Shown piece by piece: positions 6,934 through 15,568 of a stretch of 64,000 nucleotides of DNA. Position 1 is the stretch's first letter, and every line of letters starts with the position of its first letter. The DNA lies in assembly GCF_043195105.1 (NCBI RefSeq), contig NZ_JBAFWO010000006.1; one strand, 5' to 3'. Position numbers and translations under genes: made by a program. The DNA is from NCEH01 sp002257205 (lineage in GTDB: Bacteria > Pseudomonadota > Alphaproteobacteria > Rhizobiales > Xanthobacteraceae). A model generated the notes under the pieces. The model did not search any database. It was not told the DNA's origin and was given only the letters and a program-made list of their open reading frames with translations.

Positions 6934-9144
6934 ATGAGTTTCCAAGCCCTTTTCCAGCCGCGCGGCATCGCCGTCGTCGGCGCCTCTGCCGACCTCAGCC
7001 GAATCGGCGGCCAGCCCATCCAGGCGCTGAAGGCGGCCGGATATGCCGGGCGCATCTATCCGGTCAACCCCAAGTACGATGCCATAGCGGGCCTGCCGTG
7101 CATGCCCAGTATCGCAGCCATCGACGGCCCCTGTGACATGGCCGTAGTGGCGGTGCGCGCCGACGCCGCTGCGGATGCCGTGCGTGCCTGCGGCGCGAAG
7201 GGCATCGGCTTCGCGGTGATCTTGAGCGGCGGGTTTCGAGAAACCGGCCCGGCCGGCCTCGCATTGGAGGATCAACTCGTGGCGGCGGCGCGCGAGGCCC
7301 GCGTGCGGCTCATCGGCCCCAATTGCCAGGGCATGCTGGCGGTCCACGACCATGTGTTCGCAGTATTCGGTTCGATTTCCGGCGAGGTCGGGGTGAAGGC
7401 CGGCTCCGTCTCCATGTGCTTCCAAAGCGGCGGGGTCGGCTTTGCCGTCGTCACCCTGTGCGACATGCAGGGCATTGGCTTCCGCAATTGCGTCTCCACT
7501 GGCAACGAGGCGGATGTGAAGATGCCGGAACTGCTCGATGCGCTGCTGGATGATCCAGGAACCAGCCTCGTCTGCACCTATGTGGAGGGCGTACAGGATG
7601 GACGCGCGCTCATGGCGGCGGGAGAGAAGGCGCTTGCGCTCGGAAAGCCGGTGCTGGTGTGGAAGGGTGGCAAGACCGAGACCGGCGCGCGTGCCGCCGC
7701 CTCCCACACCGCCAATCTCACGGGCCGCTACGACATCTTCCGCGCCGCGTGCCGCCAGTCCGGCCTGATGGAGGTGCAGGACGTGGACGAGATCGTGGAT
7801 CTCGTTCAAGCGTTCTCCGGCGGGCGGCTGCCGGGCGGGCGCAATGTCGGCGTCATCGGCATCTCCGGCGGCACCGGCATCGTGTTTGCCGACGCCGCGA
7901 TCGCCCGCGGCCTTGCCTTGCCGCAATTCGAAGCGGCGACAGCAGAACGGCTCTCCCGCATTATCCCAAGCTTCGGCTCGGTGGCCAATCCGGCAGATGT
8001 CACCGCCTCTGTCTTCAACGACGTGGCAGTGTTGACCGAAGCCATCGACGCGGTTCTCGCCGATCCCGGCGTTGACCAACTCTGCCTGCTGTTGGCCTCG
8101 GCACCAGACCCTGTGGCCGCGCAGGTCGCGCAGGCCATCGTTGCTGCCAAGGCGGGCACCCATAAGCCTATCCTTGTTGGCTGGTCGGTGCGGCGCGCTC
8201 GCGCGGAGAGGGGCTATGCGCTGCTGGAAGCGGCTGACATTCCTATTCTCTCCACACCGGTCCGGCTCGCGCGCGCGGCAGCCGGGCTCGCCGATTACGC
8301 CGCCTTGCGTGCCGCCGCGCTCGGCCGCACGCCCAGCGCCCCCATAACGCGGGGAGGCGAGACGGAGGCGCATGCAGGCGACCTGCTGCCGCCGCTGGCC
8401 GGAGCCCTCGACGAGGCAGCCGGCAAGCGGCTGCTCGCTGCCTATGGCATCCCGACTCCAAAGGAGGTGTTTGTGCCCGTGGGCGCGGACCTTCAGGCGG
8501 CGACAGCCGATCTCGCCTTTCCTCTGGCGGCGAAGGTGGTCTCGCCCGACATTGCCCACAAGACCGAGGCGGGCGGCGTCGCGCTGGGGGTCCCCGATGT
8601 CGAGGCGCTCGCCGCGGCTGTCGATCGGGTGATCGAAAATGCCCGTGCCTACAGGCCTGGCGCCCGCGTCGCAGGTGTCCTGGTCTCGGAAATGATCGAC
8701 GACGCTCTGGAAGTGCTAGTGGGCGTGGTTAATGATCCCGCCTTCGGACCGGTGGTGGCTGTGGGGCTCGGCGGCGTGCTCACCGAAGTGCTGCGCGACG
8801 TCGCTTATCGCATCGCTCCCTGTGATCGACACACCATACGGGCGATGCTGGATGAACTTCGCGGCCGGCCGCTGTTCGACGGCGTGCGCGGCCGTCCCGC
8901 GCTCGACCTCGAAGCATTGGTGGACGCCGTCGTGGCGATCTCCCGTCTCGCCTGGGATCTACGAGACCGGGTGCGGGAATTGGACGTCAACCCGCTGTTC
9001 GTTCGCCCCCGCGGCAAGGGCGTAGCGGCGGCCGATGCCCTCGTCATGCTCAATGCTGCGGCACCGGCCTGCGCGGCGGCGCAGCACTCAGGGTCCGGGA
9101 CTGAACACTCGTCCTCGATGCCTTGCCGCCGGCCCGAAGCCTGA
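6934..9144 (+). CDS. NDP-forming acyl-CoA synthetase (acetate-CoA ligase family); 3' end overwritten by IS sequence
   Basis: A 736-residue fused alpha-beta ADP-forming type acyl-CoA synthetase. An N-terminal CoA-binding Rossmann domain (GIAVVGAS) leads to the succinyl-CoA-synthetase-like domain with AAASHTANLTG carrying the phospho-His. The C-terminal ATP-grasp domain begins near GIPTPKEVF and includes KVVSPDIAHKTEAGGV. It would activate the free acid that enters the pathway. Homology to the family ends around ADALVML; the last roughly 30 residues run into IS-derived DNA, so the native stop was probably replaced. The missing part is short and the enzyme may still work. ATG 6934 is chosen over an upstream in-frame codon because the family starts at this point. 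Confidence 0.9.
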   Translation: MSFQALFQPRGIAVVGASADLSRIGGQPIQALKAAGYAGRIYPVNPKYDAIAGLPCMPSIAAIDGPCDMAVVAVRADAAADAVRACGAKGIGFAVILSGGFRETGPAGLALEDQLVAAAREARVRLIGPNCQGMLAVHDHVFAVFGSISGEVGVKAGSVSMCFQSGGVGFAVVTLCDMQGIGFRNCVSTGNEADVKMPELLDALLDDPGTSLVCTYVEGVQDGRALMAAGEKALALGKPVLVWKGGKTETGARAAASHTANLTGRYDIFRAACRQSGLMEVQDVDEIVDLVQAFSGGRLPGGRNVGVIGISGGTGIVFADAAIARGLALPQFEAATAERLSRIIPSFGSVANPADVTASVFNDVAVLTEAIDAVLADPGVDQLCLLLASAPDPVAAQVAQAIVAAKAGTHKPILVGWSVRRARAERGYALLEAADIPILSTPVRLARAAAGLADYAALRAAALGRTPSAPITRGGETEAHAGDLLPPLAGALDEAAGKRLLAAYGIPTPKEVFVPVGADLQAATADLAFPLAAKVVSPDIAHKTEAGGVALGVPDVEALAAAVDRVIENARAYRPGARVAGVLVSEMIDDALEVLVGVVNDPAFGPVVAVGLGGVLTEVLRDVAYRIAPCDRHTIRAMLDELRGRPLFDGVRGRPALDLEALVDAVVAISRLAWDLRDRVRELDVNPLFVRPRGKGVAAADALVMLNAAAPACAAAQHSGSGTEHSSSMPCRRPEA

Positions 9145-9367
9145 TCGCCGACCGCGGCTACGACAGTGCCTGGTTCCGCGAGGCATTGGCCGCCAGGGGC
9201 ATCGATCCCTGCATTCCTTCATCGCGCAGCCGCAAGCGGCCCTTCCCTTATGACAAAACCCTCTACCGGCAGCGCCACAAGGTCGAGAACCTGTTCGCCA
9301 AGCTCAAGGACTGGCGTCGCATCGCCACACGCTACGCATCGCCGCAACAGTCATCTTCTGGCTCTGA
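9105..9367 (+). mobile_element. IS5-type transposase remnant (C-terminal end, internally deleted)
   Basis: Open sequence from 9105 reads as the C-terminal part of an IS5/IS427-type DDE transposase: SLIADRGYDS, then a Glu-containing segment RHKVENLFAKLKDWRRIATRY. After TRY the frame shifts, yet the expected end of the protein, IAATVIFWL plus stop, is found in another frame at about 9338-9367. A short deletion of the intervening codons therefore joined the two ends. Everything upstream of the last third of the gene is missing. The bases after the stop (GAGTCCTGAGCCTAG, 9373-9387) may hold the right end of the element. The remnant is fused to the 3' end of the acyl-CoA synthetase gene and cannot be mobile. 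Confidence 0.85.
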
Positions 9368-9550
9368 TTAGTGAGTCCTGAGCCTAGACCTAGAACCAAA
9401 TCGCTTAGAATTCAGCTCTTAGGGCCACGGTCGCCGCCGGTTTGGGCGCCGGTGGTCGCCTAGCACTACTTTGGCATATTTTGCTCATCGGAACGCTCCT
9501 GGGATTCCCTCGGGACGGATTGCGTGATTCATGGGTGGTCGGCTTATGGA

Positions 9551-10883
9551 ATGCCGACCATGAACGAAAGCTGGAAAGCGGATCTGGAAGAGTGGCTGGC
9601 GCCGTTCCTCAGCGCTCTGGGTCATAAGGTCCGGGCGCGGCTGTGTCCCTTGTATGTGGCGGGGCTGATCGGTCTGGGAGATCGCAAAAGCATCCAGCCC
9701 ATGGCGGCGCGTGAAGGCGGCGTCGGCTACGACCAGTTGCATCACTTCGTGGCAGCCGGGACCTGGGATCAGGCGCCGCTGGAGGATGTTCTGCTGAAGG
9801 AGGCCGATCGCATGGTGGGCGGCCAGGCCGCCTTCTTGATCATCGATGACACAGTGCTGCCCAAGAAGGGCAAGCATTCGGTGGGCGTCGCCCCGCAATA
9901 CGCGACCACGCTCGGCAAGAACGCGAACTGCCAGACCCTCGTCTCCATCACGCTGGCGCGCGACGAGGTTCCGGCCATGGTGGGCCTGCGCCTGTTTCTG
10001 CCGGAGAGCTGGACCAGCGCCCCTGACCGCATGATCCGGGCGCGTGTGCCGGGCGAACACCAGACTTACAAGACCAAGCCCGAGATCGCTCTGGAGGAGA
10101 TCGACCGCATCCGGACGGCAGGCGTGCACTTCGGCTGTGTGCTGGCCGACGCCGGCTATGGTCTGAGCGCCCCGTTCCGCCAGGGCCTGAGTGCGCGTGG
10201 CCTCACCTGGGCGGTGGGGGGGGGCGGGCGCCAGAAGGTCTATCCCGCCGGCGTGGCCCTGACCTTCCCTGTGGCGGCGCGTGGCCGGCCGCGCAAGAAT
10301 CCCGTGCCCGACGCGACCTCGCTTTCGGCGAAGAAGACGCTGGCGAGCGCCCCCTGGCGCACGCTGAGCTGGAGACGCGGGACCAAAGGGCACCTTAAGG
10401 CGCGCTTTGCCGCCGTGCGGATCAAGGTGGCCGATGGGCCGCCCCAGAGGATCGGTTCCATGAGCCAGCAGCATCTGCCGGGAGAAGAGACCTGGCTCAC
10501 CGGCGAGCGGAAATATTATCTCTCCAACCTTCCCGCCGATACGCCTCTCAAGCGCCTGGCCGGCGCGGTGGGCCTGCGAGCAGGCGCACCAGCAACTGAA
10601 GGAGGAACTCGGGCTCGACCACTTCGAGGGCCGATCCTGGGGCGGCCTGCACAGGCACGCCTTGATGACGATGATCGCCTACGCCTTCCTGCAGAACCGC
10701 CGCCTTGGTCAGGCGAGCGGGGGAAAAAAGGATCTCCGCCCCCCACCGCAGCCGAGCCTGCCGGAGATCCGCCAGGCCATCCTGGATCAGATCTTCACGC
10801 CGGAGACACTCAGATGTCCTCACTGCAGGGCGCGCCTTCGCGTTTACACCTCAAAATCCAGCCGCTACGCCATTAACGCCTGA
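9551..10883 (+). pseudogene. IS701-type transposase, frameshifted
   Basis: The first frame (ATG 9551 or 9560) reads a typical IS701-family transposase: GYDQLHHFVAAGTWD, the first catalytic Asp in FLIIDDTVLPKKG, and VLADAGYG with the second. At about 10565-10575 the frame breaks. The continuation WACEQAHQQLKEELGLD with the expected catalytic Glu, then GRSWGGLHRHALM and a C-terminal CPHC zinc knuckle, lies one frame over and runs to a stop at 10881-10883. Family members normally have a few extra codons (about KAR) just before WACE, so a small deletion that is not a multiple of three explains the shift. I found no clear pair of terminal inverted repeats. The full-length enzyme is not made unless frameshifting occurs. 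Confidence 0.87.
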
Positions 10884-10946
10884 TACGTGGCATCAGGCCC
10901 TCCGGACATGTCTTCTCCTCCGCGGCCTCTTCACCCAGGGGGCTGA

Positions 10947-11816
10947 CGGACCGAGCTGCATGCGATAAGACCGTCTGCATTCCACACTTTCGGAGCGTCT
11001 CTCTTCAATAAATACCTGCCTAAGCAACCGGCGCCGCCGGTCATCATCTATGCCATCCGTCTTCGTTTCGAGTCTGGCTGGCACATAAGCTCCGCTCCCG
11101 GAGATATCGAGCAAATTGCCGACTGGTACCGCCGCGGCGGCCATGACGTTGACGAGATCCGCCAACTTGGTGCGCCCGTCGAAGAGGGGGATGGCCTCGC
11201 AGCTCATTGGCGTGCGCATTCATTGGGCTGGTGGGAAGATCCACTTTGCAGGGTCTGGCGCGCACCGGACGAACCCATTCAACAGCCGTTCGGCGATCCG
11301 ACGTCGTTCGAGACGCTCGCGGTCGCATTCGAGCCACCCGAGGCGGGCTGGATCGACTTCGTGCTCGCGTCCTACAAGCAGGTCGCGCTTATCCGCATCA
11401 GCTATCTCTACAGTTCTGGCGCTGAGATCGTTGCTTGGCTTGAAGAGGTGGCGCGCGGCGGCTTTCCGCGGGTGGCAATCAGCGAAGAGGGATCCTTCGG
11501 CGAGCTTCACCTTTTCCCGGGAGATCGATTTCCCCCCAGTGTCACCTGGCGGCCGCCGCGCCGCGACCATGTCAGGCTCTGCGTGATCCTTCGATACATT
11601 GTGGGCGCAAAGCTGAAGCTCGATGTGGTGATCCCGCGCAAGGCCTTGGTGCGGGCGATCTATCGGGCGTGGCTCGCCTGCCATGACGACGATCCCGAGC
11701 GCTTTCTGGATTAATGGAGCCGCTTCGGGCACGATGACGATATGCCCGATGTTCCCTTCGCGCGCTCCGTGTTTCTTGAAGAATGGCTGGGCATTCCATC
11801 GCGCCCGACGCTCTGA
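10947..11816 (+). pseudogene. Decayed hypothetical gene (no start codon, in-frame TAA)
   Basis: A long protein-like frame is open from 10947 but has no ATG, GTG or TTG until a TTG at 11223. The stretch before that reads plausibly as protein (YAIRLRFESGWHISS, DIEQIADWYRRGGHD). The frame stops at a TAA (11712-11714) after DDDPERFLD, then continues in the same frame as WSRFGHDDDMPDVPFARSV to a TGA at 11816. A change of a Tyr codon to TAA would explain the break. A shorter functional product from 11223 (163 residues) cannot be excluded. I do not recognise the family. It sits between a dead transposase and a deleted RtcB-like gene, which supports decay of the whole segment. Confidence 0.5.
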
Positions 11817-11881
11817 AAAACTGCACGCTCAATCATCTGCCCATTCCGATCTTGAAAACAGCAAACGATCAGGAGGCTCCC

Positions 11882-12477
11882 GCCACACCACACCGCACGC
11901 CGATCACCGGCAAAACTCTTATCGCCTGGGGCTTTGAGCCCGGACCTGAATTCCGCAAGCTTCTCGCCAAGGCGACCGAGATGGACGCCAATGGGGAAGA
12001 CGAAGCCACCATCAAGCTGGTTCTTGCGGGGCTTCTGCCGCCGCTTCAGATCCTCCCTCGGCGACCGTCCGGCCGCTATACGCTCGCGATCCACGCGGAA
12101 ACTCCGGAGGAAGAAGCGAATATTGCGTTCGTCCGGGCACACATGCCTGTTCGTTCGCCCCCCATGGCGCCGGCCGCAACATGTCGCGCACGGCACTGCT
12201 GAAGAAGCTGGGCATCCATGGCCTGCCGCCGGATCGCTATCATGCCGCCGCTTCAGACATCGTTGCGGCGCAGACGGAAGGTCTTGATGTCCGCTTCTTC
12301 TATGGACGGCCAGATCCTTCCGAGTCGCCGCTGGCCTACAAATCGGCGGCCTCGGTGCGGGCGCAGATCGAGCATTATGGCCTCGCCGATGTGATCGCCA
12401 CCATTGAGCCCTTGGGATGCCTGATGGCTGGCGACTACGACAAACCCTGGCAACGCAAGCGCAACCCGGCGGATTAG
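11882..12477 (+). pseudogene. RtcB-like RNA ligase gene with the catalytic middle deleted
   Basis: The left piece reads TPITGKTLIAWGFEPG through AETPEEEANIAFVRAHM, the N-terminal region of an RtcB-like protein. From about 12150, in a different frame, it continues as FAPHGAGRNMSRTALL, then FFYGRPDPSESPLAYKSA and IEPLGCLMAGDYDKPW, which is the C-terminal region ending at the natural stop. RtcB proteins are usually over 400 residues; here only about 190 codons remain, so roughly 250 codons including most metal ligands are gone, with the junction near 12140-12150. An AGGAGG ribosome site at 11871-11876 is followed by GCC at 11882 where the start should be, so the start codon also seems lost. Confidence 0.75.
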
Positions 12478-12497
12478 CTTCTGTCCGATTCATGCAA

Positions 12498-12522
12498 GGC
12501 GGGCGAGAAATCGCCCGCCTTT
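12498..12522 (+). terminator. Rho-independent terminator
   Basis: A perfect 9-bp stem (GGCGGGCGA / TCGCCCGCC) with a GAAA tetraloop followed by TTT, 20 bp after the stop of the RtcB-like remnant. It would have ended that transcription unit. Confidence 0.75.
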
Positions 12523-12905
12523 GACCTCTCAGCTGGGATGCGCAGGCCGGACAAACGGAAGCTTCACATTTCGGCCGCCGTGGCTCGCACTCCCGAAACG
12601 AGCGACGAGCCCTTAGGCGATGGAAGGTTGGCGCAGCCCCATCAGTCGGGCAGGGCACGGATCCCGTTCACATCATCCGGATCGGTCACCTCTGGCACGG
12701 GTCTATTTCAACGGGCAAACCATTCACGCGGGCGACGTCGCAACGACAGGCGCTCCAGATCGACGGTGCCGCAATGCGGCCGGTCTCTGCGCCATCCCAA
12801 AGTTCCCTTTGGCGCACAGCCAGGTGATTTTGTGGGCTGATTTGTGGGCTGGAATAACTGGACGTTAGTCAAATATCTGAAATTAAAGACATTTTTTCAA
12901 GGAAA
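12523..12905. other. Intergenic stretch with no supported gene
   Basis: About 380 bp between the terminator and the tRNA. Short open frames exist (for example 12538-12840 and 12620-12868), but they have arbitrary composition, no ribosome site and no recognisable motif. No integrase fragment is visible. The last 60 bases before the tRNA are notably AT-rich compared with the surroundings. Confidence 0.6.
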
Positions 12906-12981
12906 TGGTGCCGCAAGAGGGATTCGAACCCCCGACCCCCTCATTACGAATGAGGTGCTCTACCAGCTGAGCTATTGCGGC
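12906..12981 (-). tRNA. tRNA-Thr (CGT anticodon)
   Basis: Seventy-six bases on the minus strand fold as a complete tRNA. The acceptor stem pairs GCCGCAA with TTGCGGC, followed by discriminator A and an encoded CCA. The D-arm is AGCTCAGCTGGTAGAGC, the anticodon stem CTCAT/ATGAG encloses TTCGTAA giving anticodon CGT (codon ACG), and the T-arm contains GGTTCGAATCC. Its 3' end faces the decayed segment at 9.1-12.5 kb, a common orientation for islands that insert into tRNA 3' ends. Confidence 0.97.
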
Positions 12982-13215
12982 CCTGAAGCGTTCAAGGCTT
13001 CCTGTCTCGGGCGAGGGCCGGAAAAACCCTAAAATCCGCGTTGCCTTGCGTGCGACCACGCGCCGACGCAGCCCAAAGGCCGAAACAGGCGCCTCTCATA
13101 CGTGGAGCCGTCGTGAGATTCAAGGGCGCCGTGCGGGGGCACACGTGCCATCCCCGGCAAAAACATCCGCAGGGCCGCTCTTGCCTCCTCATCCAGGCGC
13201 GGCTAACCCTTGGCC

Positions 13216-13434
13216 ATGGCCTCAGATCCCAAGACGCCCGCCCAAGACAAGTCCGCTCGCCTTGCCCAGGCCTTGCGAGCCAATCTTGCCCGCCGCAAGG
13301 CGCAGGGGCGTGCGCGCAAGGAGGAAACGGTCCACCCGGCCGACGCAAATCCAGGATCCGCAAACCACGCCGGTCCGGAAGCGCCCGCCCAGGAAGGGGC
13401 CGAGCGCGCCCCGGATGAGGGCGAAAAGGCCTGA
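13216..13434 (+). CDS. Small conserved alphaproteobacterial protein of unknown function
   Basis: A 72-residue, highly charged, Ala/Lys/Arg-rich protein. Its N-terminal part (DKSARLAQALRANLARRK) should form an amphipathic helix, while the C-terminal half is Pro/Gly/Glu-rich and probably disordered. Short proteins of this kind are frequent in Hyphomicrobiales genomes. It has no signal peptide or membrane segment and lies upstream of murA on the same strand with a 150-bp gap. The ATG at 13216 is preferred over a TTG six bases earlier. I cannot assign a function. Confidence 0.6.
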   Translation: MASDPKTPAQDKSARLAQALRANLARRKAQGRARKEETVHPADANPGSANHAGPEAPAQEGAERAPDEGEKA

Positions 13435-13586
13435 ATTTCCGTTTCGGAAGGCGGACGGCCCCCGGTCGCCGGTGGATTGGAGCCGGCCATCATTGTGCCC
13501 AAGGGCAAGCCTTGCTAGATAACGCGTTTACTCGACGGCCGTGACGAGGGGCAGGGCGGCCACCGGGCACCAGGAGCGTTCAACGC

Positions 13587-14876
13587 ATGGATAAAATTCG
13601 CATCGTCGGCGGGTCTTCCCTTGAAGGCACGATTCCCATCTCGGGCGCCAAGAATGCCGCCTTGCCGTTGATGATCGCGAGCCTGCTATCTGAAGAGAAG
13701 CTGATCCTCGAGAATGTGCCGCGCCTCGCTGACGTGGCCTTGCTTCAGCGCATCCTCGGCAATCATGGCGTTGACATCACCACCAACGGCAAGCGCAACG
13801 GGGATGATCCCCACGCAGGTCAGACGCTGGAGATTGATGCGCGGGTGATTGTCGACACCACGGCGCCCTACGATCTGGTCTCGCGCATGCGGGCGAGCTT
13901 CTGGGTGGTCGGGCCGCTGCTGGCCCGCATGGGCGAGGCGAAGGTCTCGCTGCCCGGCGGCTGCGCCATCGGCACCCGGCCGGTGGATCTCCACCTCGAC
14001 GCCCTGGGAGCGCTGGGCGCGGAGATTGAGATCGACGCCGGCTATGTGCTCGCCCGCGCGCCCAAGGGGCTGCATGGCGCGCGCATTGTATTTCCGAAGG
14101 TCTCGGTCGGCGCCACGCACACCGCCATCATGGCCGCCGCGGTCGCCCATGGCGACACGGTGATCGAGAATGCCGCCTGCGAGCCGGAAGTGGTCGATCT
14201 TGCCGACTGCCTGGTGAAGATGGGCGCCCGCATTTCCGGTGCCGGCACGCCGCGGATCGAAATCCAGGGCGTGCCGCGCCTGCGCGGCGCACGCCATGCG
14301 GTGCTGCCCGACCGCATCGAGACCGGCACCTATGCCATGGCCACCGCCATGGTGGGCGGCGACGTGATGCTTTCCGGCGCGCGGCCGGACCTGCTGGAAA
14401 CCGTGCTCGACACGCTGCGGGCGGCGGGCGCCGAGATCGACGCCACCAATGAGGGCATCCGCGTGCGCCGCAATGGCGCCGGCATCAGCGCCGTTGATGT
14501 GACGACCGCCCCGTTCCCGGGTTTTCCCACCGATCTTCAAGCCCAGTTCATGGCGCTGATGACCCGCGCGAAGGGCCGCTCGCGCATCACCGAGACCATT
14601 TTTGAGAATCGCTTCATGCACGTGCAGGAGCTGGCCCGCCTCGGCGCGAAGATCCATCTCGACGGCGATACCGCGACCGTCGAGGGAACGGAGCGTCTCA
14701 CTGGGGCGCCCGTGATGGCGACCGATCTGCGGGCCTCGGTCTCGCTCGTCATCGCCGGCCTCGCGGCTGAGGGTGAGACCATGGTGCAGCGGGTGTATCA
14801 CCTTGATCGCGGCTTCGAGCGGCTGGAAGAGAAGCTCTCGCGCTGCGGCGCGCAGATCGAGCGCATCAGCGGCTGA
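13587..14876 (+). CDS. murA: UDP-N-acetylglucosamine 1-carboxyvinyltransferase
   Basis: This enzyme performs the first committed step of peptidoglycan synthesis in the cytoplasm, transferring enolpyruvate from PEP to UDP-GlcNAc. At 429 residues the length is standard. The N-terminus contains the conserved SGAKNAALP substrate motif (Lys/Asn), and LPGGCAIGTRPVDLH carries the catalytic, fosfomycin-reactive Cys (residue 126). The C-terminal region has FPTDLQAQFMAL and the final YHLDRGFERLEEKL signature. Ribosome site CAGGAGCG lies about 10 bases before the ATG. It leads a block murA, DUF2948, hisD, UPF0262 and phosphatase that is conserved in Rhizobiales. Confidence 0.98.
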   Translation: MDKIRIVGGSSLEGTIPISGAKNAALPLMIASLLSEEKLILENVPRLADVALLQRILGNHGVDITTNGKRNGDDPHAGQTLEIDARVIVDTTAPYDLVSRMRASFWVVGPLLARMGEAKVSLPGGCAIGTRPVDLHLDALGALGAEIEIDAGYVLARAPKGLHGARIVFPKVSVGATHTAIMAAAVAHGDTVIENAACEPEVVDLADCLVKMGARISGAGTPRIEIQGVPRLRGARHAVLPDRIETGTYAMATAMVGGDVMLSGARPDLLETVLDTLRAAGAEIDATNEGIRVRRNGAGISAVDVTTAPFPGFPTDLQAQFMALMTRAKGRSRITETIFENRFMHVQELARLGAKIHLDGDTATVEGTERLTGAPVMATDLRASVSLVIAGLAAEGETMVQRVYHLDRGFERLEEKLSRCGAQIERISG

Positions 14877-15004
14877 GGATTTCGCGCGCGCAGCATTGCG
14901 CCCCGCGATGGGACGGCACGCAAATGCGCGTCGTCCCTTGATGGATGGCGTGGGCGTCGCCATCTGCCATTCATCACAAGAAGCGATAAGAAGGCCGCAC
15001 GCCG

Positions 15005-15454
15005 ATGGAAAGTCTCAAGCTCCTCGCCATGGATGGCGAAGACCTCGCCATCATCTCGGCTCATCTTCAGGATGCGGTGATCAAGGTGGAGGATATCGGC
15101 TTTTTGCCGAGCAGTCGCCGGTTCGCTTTGCTGCTCAACCGGTTCGACTGGGACCAGATGGAAACCGCGGACGAACTGGTGCGCCGCCGTGCCGGGCTGC
15201 ATTTCGAGCGGGTCAGCGCCGTGCAGGCGCGCGGCTTCGATCCGCGCAAGGGCGATACGGTGCTGAATCTGCTCGCGGTGACGTTCGAGCCCACGGACGA
15301 GCCCTCCGGCCACATCTTGCTGACCTGCTCCGGCGGCGCGGAAATCCGCCTGTCGGTGGAGTGCATTGAGGCGCGGCTCAGCGATCTCGGCCCCGCCTGG
15401 GGATGCACCTGCGCCCCCAAGCACGACCCGTTGCCGGACATGAAGGCCGGCTGA
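15005..15454 (+). CDS. DUF2948 family protein
   Basis: A 149-residue cytoplasmic protein beginning MESLKLLAMDGEDLAIISAHLQ, the recognisable opening of the DUF2948 family, with the central RRFALLLNRFDWD and a C-terminal LSVECIEARLSDLG segment. No catalytic motif or membrane segment is visible. It sits between murA and hisD, its usual position in Rhizobiales, but its role is unknown and the conserved neighbourhood may be historical rather than functional. Confidence 0.88.
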   Translation: MESLKLLAMDGEDLAIISAHLQDAVIKVEDIGFLPSSRRFALLLNRFDWDQMETADELVRRRAGLHFERVSAVQARGFDPRKGDTVLNLLAVTFEPTDEPSGHILLTCSGGAEIRLSVECIEARLSDLGPAWGCTCAPKHDPLPDMKAG

Positions 15455-15568
15455 ACGGGGCGGCGCGAGGATCGGGCGATGCGTCACATGATGCGTCGCA
15501 CCCGCCCCGAACCTGAGCGGAGCGGAAAAGGCATTCAACTTTTCCGGCACATGCTCTAGGGAGACGGA

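Noticed and set aside
6880..8559. 559-codon minus-strand frame across the acyl-CoA synthetase
   Set aside because: It is antisense to a conserved enzyme with motifs in order and has no motif of its own.
12523..12905. Search for an integrase or attachment-site duplicate beside the tRNA
   Set aside because: No frame with tyrosine-recombinase motifs and no second copy of the tRNA 3' end was found in the window by eye.
12844..13032. Short forward frame across the tRNA
   Set aside because: Its central part is the antisense translation of the tRNA-Thr, a known source of spurious small proteins.
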